This document shows positions 8,317 through 15,331 of a DNA stretch of 64,000 nucleotides, one piece after another. A program made the position numbers and the translations under genes. Each line of letters starts with the position of its first letter. Within the stretch, counting starts at the first letter, position 1. The notes beneath the pieces were generated by a model. The model was not told the DNA's origin. It ran no database searches and saw only the letters and a list, made by a program, of their open reading frames with translations. Origin of the DNA: Eubacteriales bacterium (lineage in GTDB: Bacteria; Bacillota; Clostridia; Oscillospirales; Butyricicoccaceae); the NCBI GenBank assembly GCA_030540435.1, contig JAUNWG010000001.1, positions 1-64,000 of the forward strand, written 5' to 3'.

Positions 8317-8766
8317 TCACAACTCCTTTATAACATATTGGCGGAAGGGTTTAAAATACTTGCGGGAAATCGTCAGTCGGGTCTTACGGTCGCTGAGCGT
8401 GGCAGTATAGTTTCCGGAAAATTCCGGCTCAACAGACAGCACGTCGTGTACGTTGACTAAGATCGCTTTGCTGATCTGGACAAAGCCGTTGCCGGACAGC
8501 ATATCCGCCAGCTCATACAGCTTATAGCGGGATTCCATCGTGCCCTGCAGGGTGTGGGCAAGGATTTTGCCGTGCATTGCTTCAAAATACAGAATCTCGG
8601 AGACAGGGCACAGGTATTCCTTTTCCTCCCGATACAGGAACAGACGGGAAATCACCTTTGCCGCAGTGAGTGCAGCAATGATTTTCGGCACCTGCGGGTC
8701 ATTGAGGTCGCCGCGGATGATGATTTCCAATTCATCATTTTCCGCAGGCTCTAGCGTGAACTTCAT
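8317..8766 (-). CDS. LytTR-domain DNA-binding response protein
   Basis: A 149-residue regulator without a receiver domain. The N-terminal about 50 residues (LEPAENDELEIIIRGD .. KVISRLFL) form a small alpha/beta part, and residues about 55-149 are a LytTR domain (LCPVSEILYFEAMHGKILAH, FVQISKAILVNVHDVLSVEP, SRKYFKPFRQYV). LytTR proteins bind paired direct repeats upstream of targets, often their own operon. The start at 8766 follows GAGAGGAGGAATACC. It forms a pair with the DUF3021 gene. A weak promoter (GAGACA, 17 bases, TATACT at plus 8800-8828) lies upstream. Confidence 0.9.
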   Translation of the reverse strand: MKFTLEPAENDELEIIIRGDLNDPQVPKIIAALTAAKVISRLFLYREEKEYLCPVSEILYFEAMHGKILAHTLQGTMESRYKLYELADMLSGNGFVQISKAILVNVHDVLSVEPEFSGNYTATLSDRKTRLTISRKYFKPFRQYVIKEL

Positions 8767-8799
8767 GGTATTCCTCCTCTCTGTTTTGCTTGTGTACAC

Positions 8800-8828
8800 A
8801 GTATAGCAGAGGGCGAGATATTTGTCTC
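8800..8828 (-). promoter_or_regulatory. Possible promoter of the LytTR-DUF3021 operon
   Basis: Minus strand GAGACA (plus 8823-8828), 17-base spacer, TATACT (plus 8800-8805). The -35 is weak. The overlapping palindrome GAGATATTTGTCTC could be an operator. Confidence 0.4.
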
Positions 8829-8926
8829 AGATTTTGCGGCAAGTGGTCGGCATTGGGGGCTGAAAGGTAGAAATGCGGAAGTGAAAAATTCAAGGGCAGG
8901 AGTAAAATATTTTAAACAGCATATAC

Positions 8927-8955
8927 TTGAAAGTGCCTGACAGATGTGGTATATT
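8927..8955 (+). promoter_or_regulatory. Promoter of the small antisense-type RNA
   Basis: TTGAAA (8927-8932), exactly 17 bases, TATATT (8950-8955), with TGG directly before the -10 (extended -10). No ORF follows before the hairpin at 9001-9036, so the product should be a short RNA of about 80 bases. Confidence 0.7.
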
Positions 8956-8961
8956 TGTTCT

Positions 8962-9042
8962 AGGCAAATGTTAAGATAATTTCTTCCACGAGCAAAACGA
9001 AATCCCCCGGAGACTGCTACTCTCCAGGGGATTTCTATTCCT
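8962..9042 (+). ncRNA. Candidate antitoxin small RNA convergent with the peptide gene
   Basis: Predicted transcript from the promoter at 8927-8955 to the shared hairpin. Its 5' part contains GATAATTTCTTCCAC (8975-8989). The ten bases TTTCTTCCAC (8980-8989) are identical to plus-strand 9163-9172, the complement of the start-codon region of the 31-aa peptide. The RNA can therefore pair with the peptide mRNA at its translation start and again through the common terminator. This is the layout of the par/Fst RNA I-RNA II pair. The RNA itself is predicted, not observed. Confidence 0.55.
9000..9037. terminator. Shared bidirectional terminator of the toxin-antitoxin-like pair
   Basis: GAAATCCCC (from 8999) and GGGGATTTC (9027-9035) form the outer stem, with GGAGA/TCTCC inside. 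T-rich tails flank it on both strands (CTATTCCTTT on plus, CGTTTT on minus), so it can end both convergent transcripts. Confidence 0.7.
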
Positions 9043-9076
9043 TTATAGGCGGCTTAGACCTTTTAGACTGACTGTT

Positions 9077-9172
9077 TTACCGTTTGCTGTTGCTATCCAG
9101 CCATTTGCAAATGAAGTAGGCAACGACATTTGCTGCGACAGCAACACTGAATGATAAAATATTTTCTTCCAC
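9077..9172 (-). CDS. 31-aa hydrophobic peptide, candidate type I toxin
   Basis: The peptide has an acidic start (MEEN), one membrane helix of about 18 residues (ILSFSVAVAANVVAYFICKW) and a polar, basic tail (LDSNSKR). Size, single helix and charged tail fit the short membrane toxins of type I systems in Firmicutes; the exact family is not recognised. The start is GTG at 9172 behind a near-perfect GGAAGGAGGTGACC. It has an extended -10 promoter at 9227-9235, a 5' leader of about 48 bases and a terminator at 9000-9037 shared with an opposing small RNA. Confidence 0.6.
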   Translation of the reverse strand: MEENILSFSVAVAANVVAYFICKWLDSNSKR

Positions 9173-9226
9173 TTGGGTCACCTCCTTCCCATGTAGGCGG
9201 GAAGAAAGTGGTAAAACAGTAAAAAT

Positions 9227-9255
9227 AGTATAGCATATATTCGACAAAAAGAAAA
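9227..9255 (-). promoter_or_regulatory. Extended -10 promoter of the 31-aa peptide gene
   Basis: Minus strand TGC-TATACT (plus 9227-9235), with a poor -35 TTTTCT 17 bases upstream (plus 9250-9255). Confidence 0.55.
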
Positions 9256-9293
9256 CCGGCAGACACCGAAGGGCGTCTGCCGGAAATTTTTTA
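9250..9293. terminator. Hairpin just outside the left att site, probably the original pfp terminator
   Basis: CCGGCAGAC (9256-9264) and GTCTGCCGG (9275-9283) form a stem with T runs on both strands. It lies 26-53 bases beyond the left att copy. In the empty chromosome it would sit just after the pfp stop codon; now it follows the integrase gene instead. Confidence 0.75.
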
Positions 9294-9308
9294 GGTTATG
9301 AGAAAATG

Positions 9309-9326
9309 TGTCTATTACTCAGCGAC
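9309..9326. repeat. att site, left copy
   Basis: TGTCTATTACTCAGCGAC, identical to 17302-17319. It marks the left junction of the element. Confidence 0.9.
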
Positions 9327-9430
9327 AATTGCAAACCCTTTATAACGTGGTAATATTGTGTCAAATTTCTTGCAATATATATTAAATCAGAGAACATTTC
9401 GAGCAAAAAGTTATTGGCTCTAATTCTTTT

Positions 9431-9450
9431 TAGAGCCAAAATAGAGCCGG
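9431..9450. repeat. Left arm-type repeat pair (integrase binding candidate)
   Basis: Two TAGAGCC units 11 bp apart (9431 and 9442) followed by GG, 105 bp inside the left att. The matching pair is at 17178-17197. An inverted GGCTCTA lies at 9416-9422. Confidence 0.65.
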
Positions 9451-9452
9451 TT

Positions 9453-10508
9453 TTATTGTAGATTTTGCAGCCGTGCGGCAACCTGCTCTTGTTTGTTTGG
9501 GTACAAATGGGCGTATGTGTTGAGGGTAGTTTCCACTTTTTCATGTCCGAGCCGGTCGGCAATCAGAAGAGGGCTAAAACCCTGCTCGATCAACAGGGAA
9601 GCGTGAGAATGACGAATATCGTGAATCCGTATCTTTTTCACGCCTGCCTTGATGCATCCGCGCTGTAATGCCTTGGTGAGCATGTGCACGGTAAAGTCAA
9701 AGATGCGGTTGTTTTCTTTAAGGTCGTAAATCTGCCCCATATATGCGCTCAGTTCGTCGGTAAGAAACGGGGGCATAGTTATTATGCGATTGCTCTTCGG
9801 TGTTTTAGGTGGCGTTATAACGTCCTTTCCGTCCATCCTGGTGTAGGTCTTGTTAATAGAGATAGTTCCGGCTTCTAGGTCAATGTCTGCCGGAGTCAAG
9901 GCGAGTAGCTCCCCGCAGCGCATACCGGTATAATACAGAAGTTGAAACGCCATGTATGCCGATGGCTTTTTTTCAAGAACCTTCCGAAATTGTTTGTATT
10001 CTTCCAGCGTCCAGAATTGCATTTCTTCCGCTTTGTTTTTGCCAATACTGCCCGCTTTCTTGCAGGGGTTCTCCGGCAGTTTATAATATCTGACTGCATA
10101 GTTGAACATAGCGGATAGCTGATTGTTTACGGTCTTTAGATAGGTCTGTGAATATTCATGAGGATCTGTCATTAAAGCATTCTGCCACTTGCGGATATCC
10201 GACGGAGTAACGCCGCACAACGGTTTCTTTCCAAAATAAGGTAGTATTTTTAATTCAATTATATATTTTTTCTGTCGATAGGTGGTTTCCCGTACACGGT
10301 GCTGCATGTCTTCTAGGTACAGTTTCGTGAAGGAATCTATTGACATATTGATATTCGCGGTTTCACGGCTAAGAAATTCCCGCTCCCATTCAAGGGCAGC
10401 CTTTCTAGTCTCGAAGCCGCGTTTTTTCTTTTTCTTCCGGGTGCCAGTCCAATCGGTATAGTAGCATTGCACTGTCCATGTTCCGTTGGTGTCTTTATTC
10501 GCTGGCAC
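9453..10508 (-). CDS. int: Tyrosine-type site-specific integrase
   Basis: Catalyses integration and excision of the element. The protein has 351 residues. The N-terminal arm-binding domain (about 1-55, with the basic run TRKKKKKRG) is followed by a SAM-like core-binding domain (about 57-150). The catalytic domain carries Arg197 (TGMRCGEL), His296 and Arg299 (IHDIRHSH), His322 (LGHEKVETT) and the nucleophile Tyr332 (NTYAHLY), so all active-site residues are present. The start is GTG at 10508 after AGGAGGTGCAGCC. It lies at the left end beside its att site, as usual, and resembles Tn916/phage-type integrases of Firmicutes. Confidence 0.95.
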   Translation of the reverse strand: MPANKDTNGTWTVQCYYTDWTGTRKKKKKRGFETRKAALEWEREFLSRETANINMSIDSFTKLYLEDMQHRVRETTYRQKKYIIELKILPYFGKKPLCGVTPSDIRKWQNALMTDPHEYSQTYLKTVNNQLSAMFNYAVRYYKLPENPCKKAGSIGKNKAEEMQFWTLEEYKQFRKVLEKKPSAYMAFQLLYYTGMRCGELLALTPADIDLEAGTISINKTYTRMDGKDVITPPKTPKSNRIITMPPFLTDELSAYMGQIYDLKENNRIFDFTVHMLTKALQRGCIKAGVKKIRIHDIRHSHASLLIEQGFSPLLIADRLGHEKVETTLNTYAHLYPNKQEQVAARLQNLQ

Positions 10509-10544
10509 GGCTGCACCTCCTACGTCGGCTCAAAAATGAGCGCA

Positions 10545-11039
10545 CTAGTCGTTGTCTTTCTTGATAGTGATTTTTTCACCGGTTACACGATCTTCAATAG
10601 TGGTTTTCTCTATGTCGTGCGCGATAGCAGCATCCAGCCTGCGCCCCTCTGTAAATTCGGGAATATTTGTCATTTCAGCCGTGCGCTTGACCGCTTCTTC
10701 CTGCCCGTGGGCGTTTAGCTTGCGAAAATTTGTTGTCAGTCTTTCAAGGCGTTCGCTTTCTGCGGCGTCGGCTTTTTTTATGTCTTCCGTAACTTTATTC
10801 CGTGCCTTATCAAAATCCGCGCCGGTTTCATAGGTTTCGATTTCCGAGGAAGCAAGCAACTCTGTTACAGGTATATTCAAAGCGGCTGCGATTTTTTGTT
10901 GCTGTTCAAGTCGTGGTTCTCTTTTCTCGCTCTCGTATTGGCGGATAGTTATTGTGGCAACGCCGAGTTTTTCGGCAAGTTGAGCTTGTGTTAATCCGGA
11001 TTGCATTCGATGTTTTTTTATTTGACTTCCAATACCCAT
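10545..11039 (-). CDS. CI-like XRE-family repressor of the element
   Basis: A 164-residue protein. Residues about 3-60 are an XRE helix-turn-helix (IGSQIKKHRMQSGLTQAQLA, TITIRQYESEKREP, IAAALNIPVTELL). The rest is a charged helical region without a recognisable LexA-type protease domain, so induction by RecA cleavage is not indicated. The start at 11039 follows GAGGTG. It faces the Cro-like gene across a 130-bp region with three ATTC-N5-GAAT operators. It most likely keeps the right-hand genes silent. Confidence 0.88.
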   Translation of the reverse strand: MGIGSQIKKHRMQSGLTQAQLAEKLGVATITIRQYESEKREPRLEQQQKIAAALNIPVTELLASSEIETYETGADFDKARNKVTEDIKKADAAESERLERLTTNFRKLNAHGQEEAVKRTAEMTNIPEFTEGRRLDAAIAHDIEKTTIEDRVTGEKITIKKDND

Positions 11040-11085
11040 AAGATAAATCACCTCTTTTAGATAGAGTATCACATTGAATGAAAAT

Positions 11086-11154
11086 ATTCAAGATGAATCT
11101 CAAAAAACACTTGACAGATTCGAAATGAATTGATATTATATATTCAAATTGAAT
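11086..11154. promoter_or_regulatory. Operator array and divergent promoters of the lysogeny-type switch
   Basis: Three ATTC-N5-GAAT palindromes lie at 11086-11098, 11118-11130 and 11142-11154. The rightward promoter TTGACA (11111-11116), 17 bases, TATTAT (11134-11139) has one operator inside its spacer and one over the start point. A weaker leftward promoter (TTGAAT, 17 bases, TACTCT) overlaps the first operator. Confidence 0.75.
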
Positions 11155-11171
11155 CGGTTGGAGGTGAGACT

Positions 11172-11372
11172 ATGCGAATCAACCGTAGGAAGTTGAATAT
11201 CGCAATGGCACGCGCTTGTATGAAGCCCAAAGACATTGTGAAAGCAGGTATTCCACGTGGAACGTGGTGCCGGTCATTAAACAGCGATGTGAGCGCCGCA
11301 ACAGTCGGCAAAATCGCCCGCGCTTTAGGCGTGGACGTACTGGACATTATCGAACAGGAGGAAAAGCCGTGA
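11172..11372 (+). CDS. Cro-like helix-turn-helix protein
   Basis: A 66-residue protein that is almost entirely one XRE-type helix-turn-helix domain (RKLNIAMARACMKPKDIVKA, SDVSAATVGKIARALGVDVL). It is the first gene of the rightward operon and starts at 11172 after GGAGGTGAGACT. Its position opposite the CI-like repressor and its small size suggest a Cro-type antirepressor. Its stop overlaps the GTG of the next gene (GTGA). Confidence 0.85.
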   Translation: MRINRRKLNIAMARACMKPKDIVKAGIPRGTWCRSLNSDVSAATVGKIARALGVDVLDIIEQEEKP

Positions 11373-11563
11373 AAACGACAAAATATGCAGAGGGCAATAC
11401 CCGATATGTCACCGCTGCGGAAGTAGCGGAAGCAATGGGCGTTTGTCTGGCAACTGCCTACACAGTTATTAAGAAGCTCAACGCCGAGCTGAATGAAAAG
11501 GGATACATAACTGTTCGTGGTAAGGTGTCCCGCAAGTATTTTGAAGAACGCTGCATGTATTGA
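11369..11563 (+). CDS. Excisionase-like winged HTH protein
   Basis: A 64-residue protein with a MerR/Xis-type helix-turn-helix (YVTAAEVAEAMGVCLATAYT, followed by the wing KGYITVRGKVSRKYFEER). Such proteins in Firmicute integrative elements act as excisionases or transcription factors. The GTG start overlaps the previous stop and is preceded by AGGAGGAAAAGCC. Role assigned from family and position in the element. Confidence 0.75.
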   Translation: MKTTKYAEGNTRYVTAAEVAEAMGVCLATAYTVIKKLNAELNEKGYITVRGKVSRKYFEERCMY

Positions 11564-11591
11564 TGCAGGACGGGTATAAGAAAGCAGGTGA

Positions 11592-13565
11592 ATGACCACG
11601 GAATTACAGGAATTTCTATCGCACTTTAAAAACGTGAAGCCGTATAACGGCTATTACATGGCTATGTGCCCGGTACATAACAAAAAAGATACGACCTTGA
11701 GCATTAAGCAGGTCGAAGACGGAAAAATACTATTGCACTGTCACAGAGAATGCAAAACAGAGGATATTGTTGCCGCAGCGGAATTAACAATGGCCGATCT
11801 GTTCCCTGATCGACACAGCGCAGCTTCGGCTTCCCGCGATTTCAAGAAGATCGAGCAGCCGCCAAAGAAGCAGCCTAAGCCGTGGAAACAGCGGTATGAT
11901 ATCGCCGCGTCATACGAATATAGGGACGACGGCGGGCATCTGCTGGCGGTTAAAGACCGGTATTACAAAGACGGTAAGAAGCAACAGTGTTGGCGGCATC
12001 AGGATAGATCTGGTGCATGGTATTACGGCGCGGGTGGCGTAGAACTTCCACTGTATAAGCATGAATGTATCAGCAATCCTGTATTTCTCGTTGAAGGAGA
12101 AAAGGACGTTGACACGATGCTGGCGGGCGGTCTCCACGCTGTCACCAATCCGAACGGCGCGGGCGAATGGAAAGACCGGTACACCGAACAACTGCGCGGC
12201 TATGATGTGTGTATCATCCCGGACAATGACGCGCCGGGAAGGAAGCACGCCGAGACAGCAGCTAACGCCCTACATGGTGTAGCAGCGTCGGTAAAGCTGC
12301 TCGACCTATCCGAACTGTGGCCAGATATACCGGAGAAAGGCGACGTGACCGACTATGTAGAATGGTGTCGGAGCATAGGACGCAAGGATGGCGATATATT
12401 CAATTGCCTGAGCTTGGCGCGGGATGGCGCGTCGGAGTTTGTACCTAATGAGGACAATACCAAAATCGACACCGTTGTCGATTTTGATTGGGGAATGTTT
12501 CGACCATTAAACGATTTTGAAGAAGTCGAACCGGAATGGCTTGTACCACGATGGATTCCAAAGGAGCAAATAACCATTTTTGCATCCGAGGGCGGCGTAG
12601 GTAAAACGTCGATGGTTTGCGACATAGCCGCGGCAATCAGCAACGGCGGGCAATGTATCTTAGACGCAGAAGATATAGAACGTAATCCGGCGAAAGTTTT
12701 GTTCATGACCACAGAGGACAGCATCAGTAAGAAATTGCGGAAGCAATTAAGGCTTGCCGGTGCGAATATGCAAAATATTTTTGCACCAGATCCCCAAAAG
12801 GACAAAGAGTATAAGGCGTTAAAGATTAAATTCGGTTCTCCTGAATTGGAAGCAATGATTGAGCATTTCAAGCCTGCGTTGTGCATATTTGACCCGATAC
12901 AGGGTTATGTGCCGCCGAATATCAACATGATATCGCGTAATGCAATGCGTGATTGTCTCGCGCCGTTGATACCGCTGGGCGAGAAAACCGGATGTACGTT
13001 TATTCTTGTATGTCACAGTAACAAAAAGCGCGGCGCGTTTGGTCGTGAGAGGATTTCGGACTCGTCGGATTTGTGGGACATTGCACGGTCGGTCATAATG
13101 GCGGGATACACAGACCAGCACGATAAAAAAATCAGATATGTGTCAAACGAGAAAAACAGTTACGCAACGACCATGCAAACGATTTTATTTTCCATCGGTG
13201 AAAATCGACAGATTGTTTTTGAAGGGCATTCCGATAAGAGCGATTATGATTTTTCCACGGCGATCTTTGAGGAAAGAGCAAAGAAGCCGCCTGAACCGTT
13301 GAATGAAAAACTCTTGGAAGCATTGAAGGATGCTGCAAGCCCGTTTGATGCCGTCAAGTTTTTTTACGCGGAATTTGAAGAAAAATATGGCGCGACGATC
13401 TACGGCGGCAAGCAGCCTAAAAAAGCTCTTGACCTGATGAAACCACATATGGAAGAAGCCGGGTATTCTTTAATCACAAAACAAATAAAGATCGGAAAGC
13501 AAGGCGGAAAAGGTTTTGTCATTCAGCCGATAAACGACAACGAACCAGAACAGATTGCAGTATGA
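11592..13565 (+). CDS. Primase-helicase fusion, replication protein of the element
   Basis: A 657-residue replication protein. A CHC2-like zinc motif is formed by Cys26, His29, Cys50 and Cys54. A TOPRIM domain follows, with FLVEGEKDVDT (about 166) and IIPDNDAPGR as acidic metal sites. A RepA/KaiC-like AAA ATPase then carries the P-loop EGGVGKTS (about 333) and a Walker B-like ALCIFDPIQGY. The C-terminus is a charged winged-helix-like tail. It should unwind and prime DNA at the element's own origin, like the pri-rep proteins of satellites. The start is ATG at 11592 with AGGTGA close upstream. Confidence 0.9.
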   Translation: MTTELQEFLSHFKNVKPYNGYYMAMCPVHNKKDTTLSIKQVEDGKILLHCHRECKTEDIVAAAELTMADLFPDRHSAASASRDFKKIEQPPKKQPKPWKQRYDIAASYEYRDDGGHLLAVKDRYYKDGKKQQCWRHQDRSGAWYYGAGGVELPLYKHECISNPVFLVEGEKDVDTMLAGGLHAVTNPNGAGEWKDRYTEQLRGYDVCIIPDNDAPGRKHAETAANALHGVAASVKLLDLSELWPDIPEKGDVTDYVEWCRSIGRKDGDIFNCLSLARDGASEFVPNEDNTKIDTVVDFDWGMFRPLNDFEEVEPEWLVPRWIPKEQITIFASEGGVGKTSMVCDIAAAISNGGQCILDAEDIERNPAKVLFMTTEDSISKKLRKQLRLAGANMQNIFAPDPQKDKEYKALKIKFGSPELEAMIEHFKPALCIFDPIQGYVPPNINMISRNAMRDCLAPLIPLGEKTGCTFILVCHSNKKRGAFGRERISDSSDLWDIARSVIMAGYTDQHDKKIRYVSNEKNSYATTMQTILFSIGENRQIVFEGHSDKSDYDFSTAIFEERAKKPPEPLNEKLLEALKDAASPFDAVKFFYAEFEEKYGATIYGGKQPKKALDLMKPHMEEAGYSLITKQIKIGKQGGKGFVIQPINDNEPEQIAV

Positions 13566-13894
13566 CCGAGGGAGTGCAAAAAACAGAAACCAGAAACCAA
13601 AGATTTTAAACGTGAAAAAGGTTATATAACGAATGCAATTATGTTTTATTTTTACGTTTTTTACCGTTATAAGTTACTGGTTTCCAAGTTTCTATTTTTC
13701 TTCCTCACGGTAAAGCGGTAACCGTGCCGGAAAAACGGTAACCAAAAATGTAATCCGTGCAGACGGCGCAAAATTGCGCTATAGGATTGGACACCTAAAA
13801 CTTTAGGTGTCGAAATGACGGGACAAAGGGGCAGAAAATTTCCACATTTCACGCTCAACGATTGGCGACGTTGGGCACAAAGGAGGTGAACATC
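13566..13894. other. Noncoding, repeat-rich stretch: candidate replication origin of the element
   Basis: No plausible gene lies here. The block has an AT-rich core (13620-13700), three direct CGGTAA motifs (13708, 13716, 13736) with one inverted TTACCG (13661-13666), a perfect 14-bp palindrome GCGCAAAATTGCGC (13766-13779), and a perfect 10-bp stem GACACCTAAA/TTTAGGTGTC with a 2-base loop (13790-13811). Its place just after the primase-helicase gene fits an origin, by inference. Confidence 0.5.
13605..13619. repeat. 15-bp direct repeat, copy 1
   Basis: TTTAAACGTGAAAAA, repeated exactly at 14514-14528; the two copies enclose the candidate origin and the block of tiny genes. Confidence 0.6.
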
Positions 13895-14041
13895 GTGAAG
13901 AAAAACTTAGCTTCCACGCGAACCAACGAAAAGGCACTTGCACATGCAATGCAGCGGGGCTTTGGAGCATTCCGACAGAGACCCAAGCGGGTTGAAGTGC
14001 CGGAGGAGTGGCGTAAAAAGCCGATTACAAAACAGGAGTAA
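13895..14041 (+). CDS. Small basic protein of the element
   Basis: A 48-residue, Lys/Arg-rich protein (MKKNLASTRTNEKALAHAMQ .. PEEWRKKP), starting at GTG 13895 behind AAAGGAGGTGAACATC, a very strong ribosome site. No family is recognised. The charge would suit nucleic-acid binding, but there is no motif to prove it. First of a run of tiny genes after the candidate origin. Confidence 0.6.
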   Translation: MKKNLASTRTNEKALAHAMQRGFGAFRQRPKRVEVPEEWRKKPITKQE

Positions 14042-14076
14042 TACAAATAGTAATCATATTACAGGAGGTAATTATT

Positions 14077-14202
14077 ATGAACAACAATCAGACAATGCAG
14101 GCTGAATACCTGCGCGAAGCAATCAAGACGTTGGTAGACCGTATGGACGATGTTGACGAGCTCACAGAAGTTCTCGACATGCTCGGATATTATGGAGGTT
14201 AA
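14077..14202 (+). CDS. Tiny acidic helical protein of the element
   Basis: A 41-residue protein (MNNNQTMQAEYLREAIKTLV .. LTEVLDMLGYYGG), mostly one or two acidic helices. ACAGGAGGTAATTATT precedes the ATG. No family is recognised. It ends 5 bases before the next start, whose ribosome site overlaps its last codons. Confidence 0.6.
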   Translation: MNNNQTMQAEYLREAIKTLVDRMDDVDELTEVLDMLGYYGG

Positions 14203-14207
14203 TTATT

Positions 14208-14417
14208 ATGAAGTACACACATAACGCAGACGGCAGCACTACCATTCAGTATACCAAGCTGGAAGCACAGAAATATCAGCATTATCGTGGACGCTGCGAG
14301 GAGATGCTGAGATCGGCTCGGAGGATACCGAATGACTCAGCAGGAAAAGGAAAACCGTATGATTCGAGAGTTGCGGCAGGAGATTATTGCATCTGTCATG
14401 CTGATCGGCGATTATGA
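14208..14417 (+). CDS. Small hypothetical protein overlapping the next gene
   Basis: A 69-residue frame starting MKYTHNADGSTTIQYTKLEA with a good GGAGGTTAATTATT ribosome site. The first about 40 residues look protein-like; the last part (DSAGKGKPYDSRVAAGDYCI) runs in another frame over the next gene by 86 bases and looks less so. Either both frames are used or this one was extended by loss of an earlier stop. Confidence 0.45.
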   Translation: MKYTHNADGSTTIQYTKLEAQKYQHYRGRCEEMLRSARRIPNDSAGKGKPYDSRVAAGDYCICHADRRL

Positions 14418-14484
14418 TGAATTGATGAAGATTTATGCAGATGTACTTTGGTACGCTGTAGGTCCGCCGAGTGTACACGGGTGA
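14332..14484 (+). CDS. Small helical protein of the element
   Basis: A 50-residue protein (MTQQEKENRMIRELRQEIIA .. YADVLWYAVG), mainly charged helix with a hydrophobic end. The ATG is preceded by GGAGG with a 6-base gap, lying inside the previous frame. No family is recognised; a small regulatory role is typical for this position in phage-like elements but not shown. Confidence 0.55.
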   Translation: MTQQEKENRMIRELRQEIIASVMLIGDYDELMKIYADVLWYAVGPPSVHG

Positions 14485-14815
14485 TACGCTCAAAATTGAG
14501 CACAAAAACACCGTTTAAACGTGAAAAATAATAAAAAACATGACTTTTCCAAACTTTAGTGCCACTGATCTACTAAGTGCCTTGAAAAGTTGCAAAAACA
14601 GAATGTTTTTAAAGAAATAGGGGGCATACCGCCCTCCCCAGCGCAACGCTGAGCTTCATACGGCGTACTGCACAAATATCTCGCGGAGATTAAAAAGACT
14701 CTTTCCCATCCGCCTACCAAGCAGGGAAAGAGCCACGTACACCTACCCACACAGGGCGGCTATCTGGTCTCATTGTACCAGAGCCGCCCGCCAGATACAA
14801 GGAGAATTTGAAAAA
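14485..14815. other. Structured noncoding gap in the element
   Basis: No credible gene. It holds a perfect palindrome GCTCAAAATTGAGC (14488-14501), the second copy of the 15-bp repeat (14514-14528), a hairpin CTCTTTCCC/GGGAAAGAG (about 14699-14731), and a long GC-rich hairpin near 14755-14790 (GGGCGGCT-TCTGGT with ACCAGA-CCGCCC) just before the next gene. A regulatory RNA, a packaging site or a second origin are possible. Confidence 0.5.
14514..14528. repeat. 15-bp direct repeat, copy 2
   Basis: TTTAAACGTGAAAAA, identical to 13605-13619. Confidence 0.6.
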
Positions 14816-15091
14816 ATGTCTTTTTTGCTCAGCAGTTTTGACGATGTATGTGCAAGGCTTGAAATGCATGTTGAACGCGCTCTATTCGTCCACGGTGATA
14901 TGACCAATGAAACGAATGAAATTGATTTTGACAAGGATGAACGTTGGAAGCTCGAACTCGTCGGAAGACACACCGCCATGCGTGCTGAAATCATTTTTGA
15001 CTATTTGTGGATGATGAACAATGAAATAGATGAGCTGAAGGAGCTTGTACAGGCATTACAGAACCAGAAGAAAAGTGGTGGTCAGGCATGA
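14816..15091 (+). CDS. Hypothetical protein of the element
   Basis: A 91-residue, acidic, mainly helical protein (SFDDVCARLEMHVERALFVH .. EIDELKELVQALQNQKKSGG) with a short coiled-coil-like C-terminus. CAAGGAG lies 11 bases before the ATG. No family is recognised. The stop overlaps the next start (ATGA), so the two are translated together. Confidence 0.65.
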   Translation: MSFLLSSFDDVCARLEMHVERALFVHGDMTNETNEIDFDKDERWKLELVGRHTAMRAEIIFDYLWMMNNEIDELKELVQALQNQKKSGGQA

Positions 15092-15282
15092 AAATCAAGA
15101 TTACATATCAGTCGGGTGAGCCGGTCACAGACATATTGAACGCTCTTGCGCCGTTCTTTCAGGCAGACCCGCACGCAACCTGTAAAACATCGACCAATCA
15201 CCTACCGTATTATCACATCTATGTGACCTTTACACCACGCGAGAAAAAAACAGATCCGGGCGAGAAAGTCCATATAGATTGA
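15088..15282 (+). CDS. Small hypothetical protein of the element
   Basis: A 64-residue protein (MKIKITYQSGEPVTDILNAL .. YYHIYVTFTPREKK) with a likely beta-alpha-beta fold. It is translationally coupled to the preceding gene by ATGA overlap and has its own GGTGGTCAGGC ribosome site. No family is recognised. Last gene before the small-RNA candidate. Confidence 0.6.
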   Translation: MKIKITYQSGEPVTDILNALAPFFQADPHATCKTSTNHLPYYHIYVTFTPREKKTDPGEKVHID

Positions 15283-15331
15283 CTACTTTCAGGTATTGAG
15301 GGCGGAAAAGTTGCGAAAATCAACAGTTTTA

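Noticed and set aside
10528-10541. Palindrome GCTCAAAAATGAGC as a terminator of the repressor gene
   Set aside because: Only a 5-bp stem and no T run, so it is not called a terminator; noted only as a motif shared with 14488-14501.
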